From assembly GCF_011386835.1 (NCBI RefSeq), contig NC_088800.1:81470981-81534980 (forward strand): 64,000 bases of DNA, written 5' to 3'. Under the pieces are notes generated by a model. The model was not told the origin of the DNA. It made no database searches and saw nothing but the letters and a program-made list of their open reading frames with translations. Source of the stretch: Chrysemys picta bellii. Taxonomy: Eukaryota; Chordata; Testudines; Emydidae. Made by a program: the position numbers and the translations under genes. How positions within the stretch are numbered: the first letter of the stretch is position 1; each line of letters starts with the position of its first letter. Positions 11,066-24,421 of the stretch are shown piece after piece.

Positions 11066-11639
11066 CTCAGTGAGTGGTTTAAAGATCACATCAGGTTCAT
11101 GTGAAGGGATTAATTTTATGTTGGCAAAATATAACATCTGCCTTTCCAGCCGCCCTTTTGTATTGGTCTGAGTTCTCCCAAACTATTCTTCTCTGACCCT
11201 CAGACATACAGAAGCTAGTTCATTGTGACAGATACTGTTGGGTACTGAGTGTCTGCACGTATCTGTATCCCCCTGCACAGTTGTTCCAAAACCTGTGTCT
11301 GTTTCAATCATCATTCAGTAGGAGGTGCAGTGGGACGGGCTAGTCTGTTTGGCTTCCTTTTCTAGTGCCCCAGGCAGGTAGCTGCTCTTTTGACTACACC
11401 GTTCCCTCCTTTTTCCCTGTTAACAGGTTTTGTCCCACCCCTCTTCTCCCTCCTTGGAGGTATCTGCAGTTCTGTCCATCAGCACAGCTGGGGGAGCAGT
11501 GCTTGCTGCCCCTGGCCTCTCATTCATTCCCCAGCTCCTCTGCAGGAAAGGTTAGCTCCCCTCTCTCCGTTCATGAGTGGAGATGAGAATAATAGCGGTC
11601 ATCAAATATGCATCGAGTGGCAGTGGCAGCAGCCAGCAG

Positions 11640-13060
11640 CCGCCTTGCAGCAAACATGGTTCCCCTGGGTCCGGCAGAGTGAGGTTCCCTGGAGGAGAGG
11701 CTGACAAAGGGGAATGTCCGCAAAGCCAGGGGATGCGCTGATCTGGAAGGTGTAGATCGTCACAGAGCAGCCCTGGCGGCGTGCGGGCGAGCGAGGCTGC
11801 TTAACTCAGGTGAGTGGCGTCGCGCTAGCCAAGCTGCCAGGGCCGTATGGCTTTGTGTGGTGGAATTACGTCTCCTTCCCTCTGTGTCACACAGGAGCCC
11901 CGTCACCACTACCCTCTGCCCGGCTGCAGGTGGTTCGGAGGCAGGGGTGGCAAAGGAGATGGACATCTGGGGGGCAGGCAGGGTGGTTAGTGCGTGATGT
12001 CCGCGCCGACTGAAGCATGGGACGATGAAGACAGGCTGAACCAGCTCAGGATGCTGTAGGGATCTGTCCCGGAGGCCCAGGGATGCTATAGGCTGGGTAA
12101 CAGTCTGCTGCTCGGCTGGGCAAAGTTCAGATGCCTTTGGGTCACGGCACTTTATTGTTCACCCTGCACTGTCCTAAGCTCTTCTGTTCCCCCTGCATGC
12201 ATCCACCTACCAGCTTGGTAGGCCTCAGGCCTGCCGTAACCTGAACTGCCCATTGCACTGCCGCCTAGAACCCTCTCCTCTCTCCTGCCCAAGGGCTGGT
12301 CTCTCTCTAATTTATGGGACCGCCTCATTCGTCTCTGCTTTCGCCGCCCTCCACCCTTCCCCGCTGCCCTCCACCCTTCCCCACTGCCCCCGTTTCCGTG
12401 CAGCCCTTCGTAACGGAGGTTCTCGGCCTTTCCTGCCAAAAGGGCCTGGCTGAACCCACATCTCAGAGCCCCTTCGCCGTCCCCAGGCCCCCCAGCACCC
12501 GGAACCTGCTGCTGCGGCTCTTTTCCCTCAGAAGCTTGTCTCCACCCGCAGGCCAGCCTTTGCTTAAAGGAAACCTTCAAGTCTGTAGAAAATGCTGTCC
12601 CCACCCTCCTCCTCCCCCTCCCAAACCAACGTGGCAGGTAGGGTGACCAGATAGTAAGTATGAAAAATCGGGACGGGGGTGGGGGATAATAGACACCTAT
12701 ATAAGACAAAGCCCCAAATATCGGGACTATCCCTATAAAATCGGTTCATCTGGTCACCCTAGTGGCGGGCCGCAGCCTGAAACCGAGCGTCTGCGCCCGT
12801 GGCCTGGTTCCCGGCTCGCTGAGGCGAGGGCAGGTACGTGTGGGGGCGTTCGCCGGCATGACCGTTGAGCTGTAATCCTGCTCTTCGGCGCCGCTGGCCG
12901 TTCAATCTCTGCTCCTCGGCAGCTGCTTTTCTCCTCCCTGTCCCAGGAACCTCTCCCCGTGGCCCGGCTCCCACCAGTCGCTGGGAGGTGGGCGGCAGAT
13001 CCCTTCTCCAGGCCGGTGGGGCGGGGATCTGCACATTAATGGGGCCACCATGATAAATGG
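11640..13060 (+). promoter_or_regulatory. GC-rich block, possible promoter / untranslated first exon
   Basis: The most GC- and CpG-rich part of the intergenic region. Two strong splice-donor contexts occur: CAG|GTGAGT at 11809/11810 after a CpG-rich segment, and GGCAG|GTACGT at 12834/12835. MYO15A has an untranslated first exon in mammals, so one of these could be it, but no TATA box or conserved exon was identified. The strand is inferred from the donors. Confidence 0.25.
12639..12761. mobile_element. hAT-type miniature TIR element
   Basis: Terminal inverted repeats TAGGGTGACCAGA and its complement TCTGGTCACCCTA enclose 123 bp. An 8-bp target duplication flanks it: GTGGCAGG at 12631-12638 and GTGGCGGG at 12762-12769 (one mismatch). 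The 8-bp duplication and length fit a non-autonomous hAT element. Confidence 0.8.
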
Positions 13061-14559
13061 TTAAGGTCCCACCTCTTCCCTGTCGCAGGGGAGGAAAATG
13101 AGCCTGAGGCAGTGTTTGCACAAGCTCCTGCCTAGTCGGGGCAATCCCTCCCTTGGCTCCAAGCTGGGCCGGCTAGGTGTTCGAAAGAGGCTAACGAGGG
13201 TGCCTGTCGGGCTCAAGCCGGAGAGGGATGGCTTAGTGGTGGGGAATATCCTAGATTCCCTGGACCCCCGGTTCCAATTCCGCCTGGGCACAGGCCAGGC
13301 CAGAGTGTGTCATTTTAACCACCTTGAATGGTGCTGGGCAGAGGGAGAGCCCCCCCTTTGCTCCCCTCCTTTCTGGGGCAGTGAGAGCTGGCGTTAGGAT
13401 AGGGAACCCCTAGATTCCTGGCTTGAATCGAGTTCAGGCATGGCAGTGAGTGATCTGATCTTGCTGCCCTTGTGCCTTGATGTTTCCTGGGGATGCTGCA
13501 CTATTATTGCATTGTGAGGGCGTTGGACAAACCCCTAACAGTGGGTTCCCTCTCGAGACTGTCCAAGTGCACAGGGCTGGATTTTCAGCAGGGGTTCAAA
13601 ACGGTACCTGTAGAGGTGGGGGCTGTATGGGGCACTTACATTTCGGGTACTTGCATGTGGAAATGCTGAACTGCCCCTGCAGTTAGCCAAGTCGCGTGAG
13701 TGCATGCGGGTGTTCTGAGTGTCTGAGACGTGACACTGTTAGTGAGGTTGGGGGGGGGGTGTTTCTTGGTGACCTGCTAAAAACTTGTCCCTTGCTGTGG
13801 GCTTGGATTGTCACTCTGGACCAGGTTAGCATTCAGAGGGTTAGCAGTAGCTAGTGCAGGAACACTTCTCCTTAATAACCTGCCGTAACCAGTGGCTACA
13901 CAGTGGCCTCTAGGGACTGGGAAGCCACTTGCAGCACAAACCACCAGCTCGGGATGCGCTGAGATGTTGCTCGGCTGGCTTGTCATTGAGGTGGGAGTGG
14001 GGCCTTTCAGCAGGATCCTTTCCGTGGAGGCAGAGGACACAGACAGAGGTGGGCGTGTGCTCTCCTCTGTGTAACATGAAACACGCTGCAAGCAGACACT
14101 GAACAAACGATGGGCACGTAGGTGTGCGTAACCATTGACCTGTATGCACACAGCAGAGACAACACCAGGCTGCACCTGTAACACAGGGAGCTTCAGAACC
14201 ACTCAAGAAATAGATGCAGCCACTGGGTGTGTGGGTTACAGGTACTCTAAGGACCACAGCTACAGTGAAAGGTACAGTGTTAGGGGAACGTGTTAGTCCC
14301 TGGCTGGGGTGGGACAAGGCAAACTCCACTGTATTGCAAGTCTCCTTCCTTTCTCTCTGCCTCTCAGCACTGCTTGTGCTCTGTGTGCATGGTGGCTTTT
14401 CCCTCCTTGTGGCAGACACACGCAGCTCGCACAGCTTGTTTCATACTTCAAGCAATTGGGCCTTGCCTGTGTATTAATTGGGAGGCTGTTTTGGGCCCTC
14501 TTCTGAATCAAAGGGGAGCTTTGTTATAGCTGTGGGGAGGAGCAAGCGAGTGGCACCGG
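13061..14559. other. Intergenic, nothing recognised
   Basis: GC-moderate unique-looking sequence. Overlapping ORFs exist on both strands, but none shows a recognisable domain or consistent coding signal. A short G-run lies near 13749. Confidence 0.45.
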
Positions 14560-14695
14560 CAGGGGTGCTGGAACAATTTGTATCGTGGAGGTGCTGAGAG
14601 CCATTGAACCAAACTGTAAACCCTGGATATGATGGAAACCACTTCAAGCCGGGGGGTGCTGCAGCCCCCCCACACCCCTAGTTCCAGCACCTATG
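14560..14695. mobile_element. Miniature TIR element, copy 1
   Basis: Starts AGGGGTGCTGGAAC and ends GTTCCAGCACCTAT, short terminal inverted repeats. Possible target duplication GGCACCGGC / GGCACCAGC on either side. Highly similar to the copy at 15564-15690. Confidence 0.7.
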
Positions 14696-15563
14696 GGCAC
14701 CAGCCTTCAGGGATAAACCAACGTGGCTTTCACTTGTCTCTTGTCATTTTTCTTGATACATGTATTTGTATTTCTAAGGCACCTTTCAGTGTAGTATCTC
14801 GTGGCCAGTAACAGTACTTAGTGCTTATATCTGTATCTATCGATATATATAACTTACTACCTTCAAACCGTTATGAACTGATCCCTCTGCTACCTCTGAG
14901 GTATTCTAATCAAGCAATAACATTGTCCCCATTACGCTGAGTATGAATGCCAGGCAGGGTGTGTGTGTGTGTTTGTGACTTGACTTGTCCCTGGTTGGCT
15001 TTCTATTCTGTGCTTGGACATGCTGAAAACGTGCAGCAGAGACTGTTCTCCTGCCCATCCCTGATCTCTCCCATTCGATCCTGTGGCGCCATCACAATGC
15101 ACGCTACATTTGGGACATGCTGGTCAGTTCCATGGCCGCAGGCTGGGGTGTCTCTTAGACAAGAGCAGGGCTTTGCTTGGGACAGAGCAGGAGGGGAAGC
15201 CGCGTTGCATTGGGGGCAAACACAAATATCTGCTGTTACTGGGATGGGAGACACAAAAAAATCTCATGTCAATGAAAGTGGCGAGACATCCTCTCCTGGG
15301 AGAGGCGGGGAGATCCAGCAGTCGGTAGAGGGCAGGGAGCCAGGAGTGCTAAGTACTAATATTCTTTTGTTTGCTCCAGTGGGAAAGTTCCCTTCCCAAA
15401 ACCACGCCGGCTCCCCGCTGACAGCCCTTTCCTCAGCTTAAATCTTTAGTATGATGCAAATATAGGGCACTAGGCTATTCTACGTGAAATGGACTTTGTA
15501 GCTGTTTTCCTTCCTGGACCCGCTCCATAGGGGAATCTCTGGTAAAGTCTTCTCCCACAGCAC

Positions 15564-15690
15564 AGGGGGCTGGAACCATGTGTATAGTGTGGGTGCTGAG
15601 AGCCATTGAACCAAACTGTAAACCCTGGATATAATGGCAGCCACTTCAATCCAGGGGGTGCTGCAGCCCCCCTATTTCCAGCACCTATGG
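15564..15690. mobile_element. Miniature TIR element, copy 2
   Basis: Shares GGTGCTGAGAGCCATTGAAC, CAAACTGTAAACCCTGGATAT and the GGGGGTGCTGCAGCCCCCC inner block with copy 1, ending TTTCCAGCACCTATGG. Same orientation, about 1 kb away. Confidence 0.7.
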
Positions 15691-17424
15691 CCGAGCACCC
15701 ACCGGGTTTCTCATTGTTCTTTAGTGCCTGTGTATCCAGAGGTTTAAGCTTTAAGGCTGCCTTGGCGGCTTTCCAGGGGCTTGGTGCTCCACCCTAGTCT
15801 CCATCTAGCTTCCATCCATGTTTAGTCTGATAGAAATGGCCAGACCCAGACAGCTCTGAAAATAGCTGCACCCTGCAGGTGCACACACGGATCGAGTTTC
15901 CTGAACTTCTGAACCCGTCAGCGCTGCTGGCGTAGGCCTTGACTCCCACCACGCGGCTCAGCCAAGGGTCCTGGAAGCCGTCCCCCGATGAGGTCTCAGC
16001 CCCTGTTGCTAAGGGGGCAGTGGCAGACATACGTGTCTATGATAACCACGACAAGCTTTACCCCAGGGAGGTGGCCGGCTGTGGGAGAAGCGTCTGCAGC
16101 GCTAGGCCTTCCTCCCCAGAGGTGTGTACAGAAGAAATGCAGCTGCCACACGGCCCCATTTCTCCCTGATCATCCTCCCAGCAATTTCAGCCCCTGAGGA
16201 CCTTGTGTCTCCATGGGGTGAGTCATTATTGGCTCCACCTTGACAGCAGTCTCAGAGGCCAGCAATTCCACTCCTAATTCCATCCTCACGGAGATTATCC
16301 CTAGAGTCCCATGTGGCTGATGCCTTAATGCCATGGGAAGGAATGGCTCTGTCTACACTAGGGCATGTTCCCTGTCATTTCCTAACACTGCTTTGTGGCT
16401 GCTTGGGGCCCTCTAACCCCATGTCATAATGTGGTGGTTAAAGTGCCTGGTGCCCTGACTCAGGGGCACTGGAAGGACTGCAAAAATGGGGGGCCAAGCA
16501 ACCAAACTGGGCCAAATACGAGCCCCTGCTGAGTTCAGGTTGTCAAAAGTGGGGAGCCATGGACCCCTGTTTAAAAATGGGGGGGGGGGGGCAATGGCCC
16601 TTTGGTCCCCCCCCATCTCCATCACCCCTACCCTGATGACACTAGCGCGCACTCTCCTGGGTGGAGTTGCACTGTGGTTAGCAATTGGTGGGGGGGATTT
16701 TTGGGGAGATGCTGTTGGGTGGACAAGACAAGCTATGGGAATTGGGTCCAGGATGGTCCAGGCTGCTAGCTGAGAGGGAGGATGTTCTTTTGATCCTGTA
16801 TAATACCTAGAAATGACCAGCTGTACTTCAGAGCACGAGATCAGATTCTGATCTCAGTTTCACGGGTGCAAATCCAGAGCATCTCCAGAAGAGTCAATGA
16901 AGTTACTCCGGGTTGACAGCTGTGATCTCAGAATGTGGCCCGCTGGATCAACTCATCCCGGTGTAACTCCTTAGCACTCACCCCAGAGGCATTTTCCCCA
17001 GCATTTTAAAATCTATGTAGGAGCTGGGGGCTGCATGTTAGAGATGGGGAAACAACAGCACCTGAATTACTTAGGAGCCTGAAGCATACCCAGCACCTTA
17101 CACGGTGATAGCACAATTGCTGTGAGTGGGAGCCTAGTGACCCCAGGGCTGGGGCCTAGGGGATGTCAGGAAAGGGGGAGGATGAGATGTGTCTCCTGCC
17201 GGGACACGGGGAGGGTAAATCACTGGGGTGTGTCAGGTGCCCAGTGCTGTGGGGATGGGGGCCAGAGGAAAAGCAACTGGAGAGCTTAGGAGAGCACGTG
17301 AGCGCTTTACATTTATAAAGGGCCAGGAGAAGGGGCGTCTAAGGAGTCTGGTGGGATTGGGCCTCCGGCTTCCTGTGTGAACAGAAACGACAAAGGCCAC
17401 AGAAAGTAGAGGAAGAGCAATATT

Positions 17425-17428
<4 letters not shown>
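15691..17428. other. Intergenic, nothing recognised
   Basis: No gene or clear repeat family recognised. A G-run (about 10 G) lies near 16580. Confidence 0.4.

Positions 17429-17480
<52 letters not shown>
17429..17480. repeat. (GT)26 microsatellite
   Basis: Fifty-two uninterrupted bases of GT. It produces the His/Thr-rich artefactual ORFs on the minus strand. Confidence 0.98.
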
Positions 17481-17482
<2 letters not shown>

Positions 17483-18439
17483 TGGGGGGGAACAGGCATG
17501 GAATGGGTGTCTAATCTCTGAGGGGTGGGTGGGTTTTGGAGAGACGCGTAACCTCTGTGTGCGCATATAAAAGAGACAGCTGTGGGGGAGCAGGTCCAGG
17601 AGCTCGCACTGTGCCAGCTGCCCACTGCCTCTCCCTATCTCTCTGCAGCCGGTTCCCTCCTGGAGGGCCCTTATCACGGGTGAGCAAAATGGCTCTTCTG
17701 GGGAAAACCATGGCAACTGCTCTGGTAGCTGTGCCAATGGCAATCTCCATCACTTACCGCGGTTTCTTTCTCTCTCCCTTTCTTTTTTCCTTCCAGTGCC
17801 TTTGGTTCCTCGCCCAAAAGGGAAATTCTAAATTCAAAAGGAAACTGATGGTTTCCTCCATCCCATTACAGGAGTGCTAATTAAAGAGGGGGGTTTGTGT
17901 CTGTGTGTGTGTATGTGCATGTGTGTTGAGAGAGAAAGAATTGATGGTGCGTGCACCAACTGCTGATTCATCAGGATATGCAGCATGGTTCATCAACTGG
18001 TAGGGTCAACAAAGCTGTTGTTCATTGCTAATGGTTTCCTGATTAAGCAGCAACTGAGACATTTTATTGGGATTTTTGAGCGAGTCGAAGGGAGTTAGAA
18101 TATCTAGGCACCTAATTCCCTTGGGTTTCTTTGAAAATCCCAACCTTCGGGGCTGTGAAAATGCCCTTTCTTTCTTGAGGAAAAACATTTCTCACCACAC
18201 CTGGGAAAATCCCCCAGCAAAAATGCTCTATAGATCTGAACAGCAGACGGTGTCTGGGAGCTGCTCCCGGTAGAGGGCCATCTGTCCGAAAGGTTCTCTG
18301 GTTGCTGACTGGAGAAGAGCTGTGGGGAATCTCCTGGCAGTGGGTTTGAATGGGTTAATGTGATCTGATTGATCACGGAACATTAACTATTGGAAGAGGC
18401 AGTCAGGGCTCAGGAAAGGTGTTTCTAATGTCTGTTTTT

Positions 18440-18625
18440 TTTATACATCTAAATTAATATTACATTAACAAAGACATTAAAAGATGGTTATTAAGGTTGC
18501 AAAGTCAAGCACTCAAAAGCTAGGAAATGCCAGAATTAAGTTGCCTGTGCAACCTTAATTCAGTCCCCTTGTGCGTATGCATTATGATACAGTCTTTAAT
18601 GACATGATCACGTACTATTTTATCC
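18440..18625. repeat. Probable dispersed repeat
   Basis: AT-rich block with AAAGTCAAGCACTCAAAAGC and CCAGAATTAAG…CAACCTTAATTC, wording I recall from many turtle loci. Family unknown to me. Confidence 0.35.
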
Positions 18626-21600
18626 CCCGGAGCCCTGCCTCATTCAGCGCACAGGATCTCTTATAATGAAAAGTGTCAGGCAAACTGATTACGGGGGTGG
18701 CTCCCATCTCCTCTCTAGTCAGTGAGTCTAAAACCAGGGTCTCTCCTCTAGTGACTGCAGAGAATGACTGACCTCTGTCTAAGCCTATGCGCTGTGGATT
18801 GCCAAGCTGCCAGACATGAGAATGCCCCAGGCAGGGCAGTGTAGCCGTATGCCCCCATCTCCAAGAGTTAACTCTTTGGGATTGCAGGAACTGTCCACCC
18901 AGGGGCCAAAGGGGAAAGTCTCTTCTCTCTCCTGTGTGGATCAGCGGTGATGCAGCCACTGCTGCTGGAGAGAGAAGCACTCAGAGGGTTTGCCAGTGTG
19001 AATGCACAGGGGAGGAAAGCCCAACCAAAGGCAGAAGGGGCTGCTTTTCACCTGTTTGTTTCATGTGTTAACCCTTCGCAGGTCTAATGGGTCAGCTGCT
19101 GTAAGCATGGACAGAACCCAGTTGCAGCGTTAAAAGCACTAGGTTATCCCACAGCGGCCTGCTGCGGTGAAGTATCAGGCATTAGCCATTGTCAGAGAGA
19201 GGCTACTGGGAGAGAGGGACCTCTGATCTGATCCACACTGGTGACTGGTCCCACGCACAACAGAAATCCTTGCACCCCAAAGGAGAAGCTGTGAAAGGCT
19301 GGCTAGCAAGGGCCTGCCCTCCCGTGCTCTCCCAGAGCCCTCTCATCTGTGCCGCTGCCTGAAGAGGAGGATAATGGCTGGACTGTCCCAGCGTGGGCTG
19401 GAGAGCACGGCTTGTCAGAGTTCATTGTCTCTGTTATTTACTCCTGCCGGCGGTGACGCCAGAGCTCCCTTTCAGCCGGCGAGCTGGCATTGGCCATGCC
19501 CGGCTGGGGGGATTAGATGGCATGTCTGAGGGGAAGCACCAGTTGTTAAGAGCTCAGGTGTGGTGGCAGAAAGCAGCCTGCGACAGAAGCTAGAGCACTG
19601 GAAGAGCTGCCTTAGGTCAGCTGGCCTCACCCTGCCCTTCACCTTGGACCCATTTTAAGATCCCAGCCCCTTGTGGGCTTTTAGCTTCCTCCTGTTGCCT
19701 TGGTTTTGGGGGCAGATTTGACTCACCTGATGGGCTCTTGACCTCGTGCTCTCTGGCAGTGCGGATTTGCCGGGGGTTGCTATGGGGACTGTGTATCTGG
19801 CTCAGGGGTGTAATTCGTGGTGGCTGGCAGGGGCACGGTGGCTCTGATTCCTGAAGGTAAGTCTTAGCATTTCGTGACCGGCTTAGGCAGGGTCTCTCAC
19901 AGATCTCGGGGTGCTGTACCCAGCAACGGAGCGATCTGCATCACATCCAACTGGACAGAACTAGAGGAGAAGGCTTCTAGGACTGGCAACCCTGGGGGAG
20001 GGCTTCCTGCTAGTCTGCAGCCAGGCGGGAGACAGCCTTGTGGTCGGGGTCTCCCAGAGCATAGAAGTGCAACAATGAGAAGTAAATCATTGCTCGCAGG
20101 AGATGAGGCACTTCCCTGCAGGAACAGATGTTTGATGGCGTCAGCATATAGACCTAGTTACAGCACAGTGACTGAGAGCACAGGGTCATGTGCTCTGGCA
20201 GGCAGAGACCGCACTGTGCGCTTGATGCTAGGGGCTTATACCAGTGTGGGGGGTTTTGTGGGGTGTGTGTGTGTGTGGGGAATGGGGCAGAGGAGTCCCT
20301 GGTATACCTTGGAGAATAGTTCTGCTAGCCCACCCATGGGGTTTTGCAAAGGAAGAGTAGCTGGAATTCCCTTAGAAGCCCAACGGCAGCATTCCTCACC
20401 CGGCTGGAAGGGCCTCTTTTGAAGAAGGCAACACAGCTTGGCCACTAGAGGGTGACGTGATCACATGTATTTGCCTAGGGTGACTATCCCATCAGGTAGA
20501 CCTCAGGCACGGCCCTTTTCATGAGGGATTGTGCAGAACAAGATTTCATGAAGACGCATCAGCTGTGAACAGCTTGTGGCCGGGACCGTGCCCAGAAAGG
20601 GATCTCAGGCACAGCTGTAAAAGACGTTTGGGTTTTTATTTACATTTTACAAGGCTGCGTTTCAAGGCTATGGTGTCACTGCTGCCTCTGATGAGGTCAT
20701 CGGTCAGATGTAAACTTTTTGGTGTGATTTTTTGGTTGGTGGTGTGAAAGCTGAAGGCATCTCTGTGTCTTTTGTGGACTGGCACAATCTTGTTCTATAA
20801 GATGCGATACATTATGGCACATCCAAGAGCCTGGAATCTCATTGGCTACGGCAGCAGGTGGTTATTGGGAATAACGTTAGGTTGGTTGCACTAGGGGAGC
20901 AGCATAGAGAGAGCTAATTCCAGCTGTGACCAGGTCACAGACCTCCACCCACAGTTTGTCGGTGACGCTGCCCTCCACCTATGAAGCACAAGGTAGAATC
21001 ACTACAGCTAGAAAACACTCTCATTGGCCGGACCTACCCTGAGGGTAGCGCCCTGGCAATTTAGGGAACTAAATTAACACTTTAATGGGTGTCACCACTG
21101 TGGTATTGCAGTGAGGTGTTAGAGACCATTATTTGACTATCCCTGACTCTAGGCACTGGTCAATACAGCAAGTCCCACCCTGTCCATCACAAAGTGGCCC
21201 GTAGTGACCTCTGATCCCTCTGTGTCCTCCAATTCTCACACCTGCAAAGATCCAGTGAGAAACAGCTCCTTGTAAACCCTCCCTGTTCCCCCCTGTTTCC
21301 TTACTGTGACACCTGCCAGCCAGCCCCATGTGCTAAGCGCATTAGACAGCCCAGCATGTGGTCTCTGTCCTACAGCCCAAATACACCCTGCTGATGTCCC
21401 CTAATCTCCACAAATGCTGAGCAGTGACACTGCAGCCACCAGCCTGGGGAGGGTTGATTAATGGGATGCTGCCAAGGTTTGCAGGTGGGAAAGTGGCCCT
21501 GTCCTGGCGTGATGCATCTCTCTACCCCGGTTACCTCCATCCACTTCTGCTCAGTTTGAGAGGGCCAATGGAAGCAGCCCTGCTAGCAACACAAATTCGG

Positions 21601-24421
21601 TATGGGGGAGAGGCTCCTTTGTCCATGCTCCTTTGGACCCAGAGCCCTGAGGGGGGATGGGAGGGTCTAGGCCCCCTTTTCCTTCCCTGACTTTGGGGAT
21701 TGAGGGCCTTTCCTCAGTGGAGTGCTCTGCATGGCACTCCCCAACCAGCAGCTGGAGACCCATTAAAACGGGCTCTGTTAAGAAGAGCGAGGATATGCGG
21801 AACAAATCCAGCCCGAGCCCCAGCCATGGCTTGCCTGATCCCTGCCCCTTGGACTCCAGGGGAATCTCTGCATTGACTTTAGCGGGCTTTGGATCCACGG
21901 GTTAGGTGCAAGAAAGTCACAGAGCTCTTAGATTGCAGAGAGCGCATTTCCCCTCCCTCCGTATGCGGGTCTGGGCTCCGCCTGCTGACAACTCAGCGTC
22001 TGGCTAGGCAGGCTGTTATCACTACCAGGGCAGAATTAAGGCAATCTGGTGCCATAGGTACAAGCCACACTGGCCCCCTATGGCTCCACCCCCTTACTGT
22101 GGCCCCTTAGGATGGCAACAGAGTTCTCCTGAATTGGGCAGTTTTCACTTCTCTTGGAGCAGTTGGAGTGGCTGTCTGCAGACTCAGGCAGGTGTCTGTT
22201 AAACTAAAATGTGAACAGAGTGTTTCTTTGCTTCCCTTGAGGGATAGAAACATAACTTTTTCTTAAAAAAAAAACAGATTCTGAACTGATCACATGACTC
22301 CAGCAGCTGGGCCCTAGGCATGGGCCTAGAGTCTCCCTGCCTTAATCTGGTCCTGACGGGCAATGATCCTCTTGCTTCTCAAGGCAGGGCAGCATTTATT
22401 GTTCTCAGCAATTGATCAGTATGACATCTGACCTGGGGAAGGTGGAATAGTCCCTGTTCTCTGCCCAATGGCTGGTGTCCCCTATATCTGCTGGCATAGC
22501 CCCCCGCCCTCTTCCCCTCCCGTCTAGCACAGGAAGGGGGTGCTATGTCCCTGTCTCAAACCCAAGCAGTCCAAAGGCCACTTTTATCTGCCCTGCACTG
22601 TAATCAGCCTAAAGCATCAAGGCGATTGCATCCTGGTTTGCATGTCAGGTGTGGCTGGCTGGAGAGTTCGCTGGGATTGAACTCAGTCTGGCTTTAAGGT
22701 GAGTTGATTTATCTTCATTGTGTAGTTACTTCTCGTCAGAATGACTGGTATTCGGTCTAGAGAAAACATAGTCCACCACGAGGAGTTCCTTTCCTCCACC
22801 CCCTTAAAAAAAAAAAAAAAAGATGTTGGACATGGAATTTAAATTGAGTTTGAATTAAATTTGGGCCTTTAATTTAAATTGTCCATGGCGCTTTGGTGCT
22901 TGGGAAATGTGCTGGCGGATTTAAATCCTGGGCAGAGCCAACGAGAACATAGAAAGGCCCCAGCCCCTCTGAGGAGGGAGAGGCCACTGACAGAACTCAG
23001 AATTCGGCTGAGTTGAGGGGACAAAAACCTCCCAGGGTGCAGGTCAGAGGGCCAAAATGTGGGCAGCAGAAGGGGACAGCGAGCAGAGAGTCGGGACAAC
23101 ACCCGCTGCTCCGAGACAGAGTCCTCCAAGGAACTCTGCCCAGATGTGCGCGTGGGCAGCAGAGGGCCCCACAGTCACAGAACCCCCTGTCCGGCCACAG
23201 CTGACAGGCAAGCCAGGGTTTTCCTAAGGAGGGGGCTGGGGGTGTGCATCTCCCCAGGGCCAAGCGCCTGATGGGGAAGCACAGAGGTATGGGAGGCTTC
23301 CTCTGTTAGGGACCATCATCTCCTCAAGCTTCCGTCCATCCCAGCTCCTCCCACCTGACCCGTCCCCACCTCGGAGCCATGGGTCACCGTGCTGGATCAA
23401 TGGCCTGGATCGCTCCAGCACGCTGTGCTACAGACTCGGCCGCCCTCACAGCCATGGAGGAAAGCTCAGCTGCGGAGCAGCTCCATGCTGGGCCGGGGCA
23501 GCCACGATCCCACACACCACGCGTGCGCCATGAAGCCACCCAGCCGGTGTTTCTCTGCAGACCCCTGCAGGGTGCAGCTCTGGGATTCAAGCCCCAGACA
23601 ACCTCAGGCAGGGCTGATTGGCATCTGTGGCCTGGAGGGGGCGGGGGGCTGGGCCTCCTTCCCCCCCTCCTCCTTGCGCCCCTGGCCGGGAGGCTGATGG
23701 GAAATCCTTGGAGCGCTGGAGACAAGTCCCTTTTTTATTCAGAAAACATGAGCGTGGGCCACCTCACTGTGTGCTGAGAGACAGGCACCCTGCCCTGGAG
23801 CCTCAGCCCTGAGCTATAGGGCTCACCTGCAGGCATCAGAGGGACTGTGGGTCTCCCTGCCCCATCCTACGCTTGGCCTGTCTACTGCAGCTGCTAACAA
23901 GGGGACCAGTTATTGCCGGTTGTGAGGGTGGATTTGACTGGGCTCATTTTGGCAAACTCATTTTGCACAGGGAGGGCCAGTAGGCAGGTATCGGTGGGAG
24001 GGAGCGCGGGGGGAGAGACATACCTTCCAACCACCACCGAGCTGGGTTTGCAGTGGAGGCAGACCCAGACTCTTGTGGGAGTTGTATTTCCGTCTCCGTC
24101 CCGCCGGGTGAGGAGGTGTCTGTGAAGCTCTGTCTGTCGCTATGTGCCGTGCACTAGGTTGGGTGCGCTCTCCAGGCACCAAGGCCTTTTCCCCTAAGGC
24201 AGGGCCTAGCACCGGTTACTGAGAGTCTCGGGAAGCCGTGCCTTGGTGTTTGCAGCCCGGCAAGCAGCTGGCTTTGCGGGATCAGGTCGATCTTCCAGGC
24301 TCTGAATCTTGAGCGTGTCCCTTTAAGAAACGTAAATCTAGGGGCGTGCAAGATACAGTGCCCCCTGCACAGCAAACACTGCTCTGGAGCAACTCCCCAG
24401 CTCAACGCCCCCCCTTCCTTC
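18626..24421. other. Intergenic, nothing recognised
   Basis: Nearly 6 kb of mixed-composition sequence with no convincing gene. A short poly-A tract lies at about 22807-22821. ORFs of 60-180 codons are scattered on both strands without recognisable families; the longest on the + strand (19874-20422) has no domain signal. Confidence 0.4.

Noticed and set aside
12152..12709. 185-codon minus-strand ORF in the GC-rich block
   Set aside because: No recognisable domain, overlaps a hAT-type element and simple GC-rich sequence; long frames are expected in such composition.
17233..17743. Minus-strand ORFs with long His-Thr runs
   Set aside because: Produced by the (GT)26 microsatellite.
19874..20422. 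182-codon + strand ORF in the intergenic region
   Set aside because: No domain, no splice context, no conserved motif; composition does not differ from surroundings.
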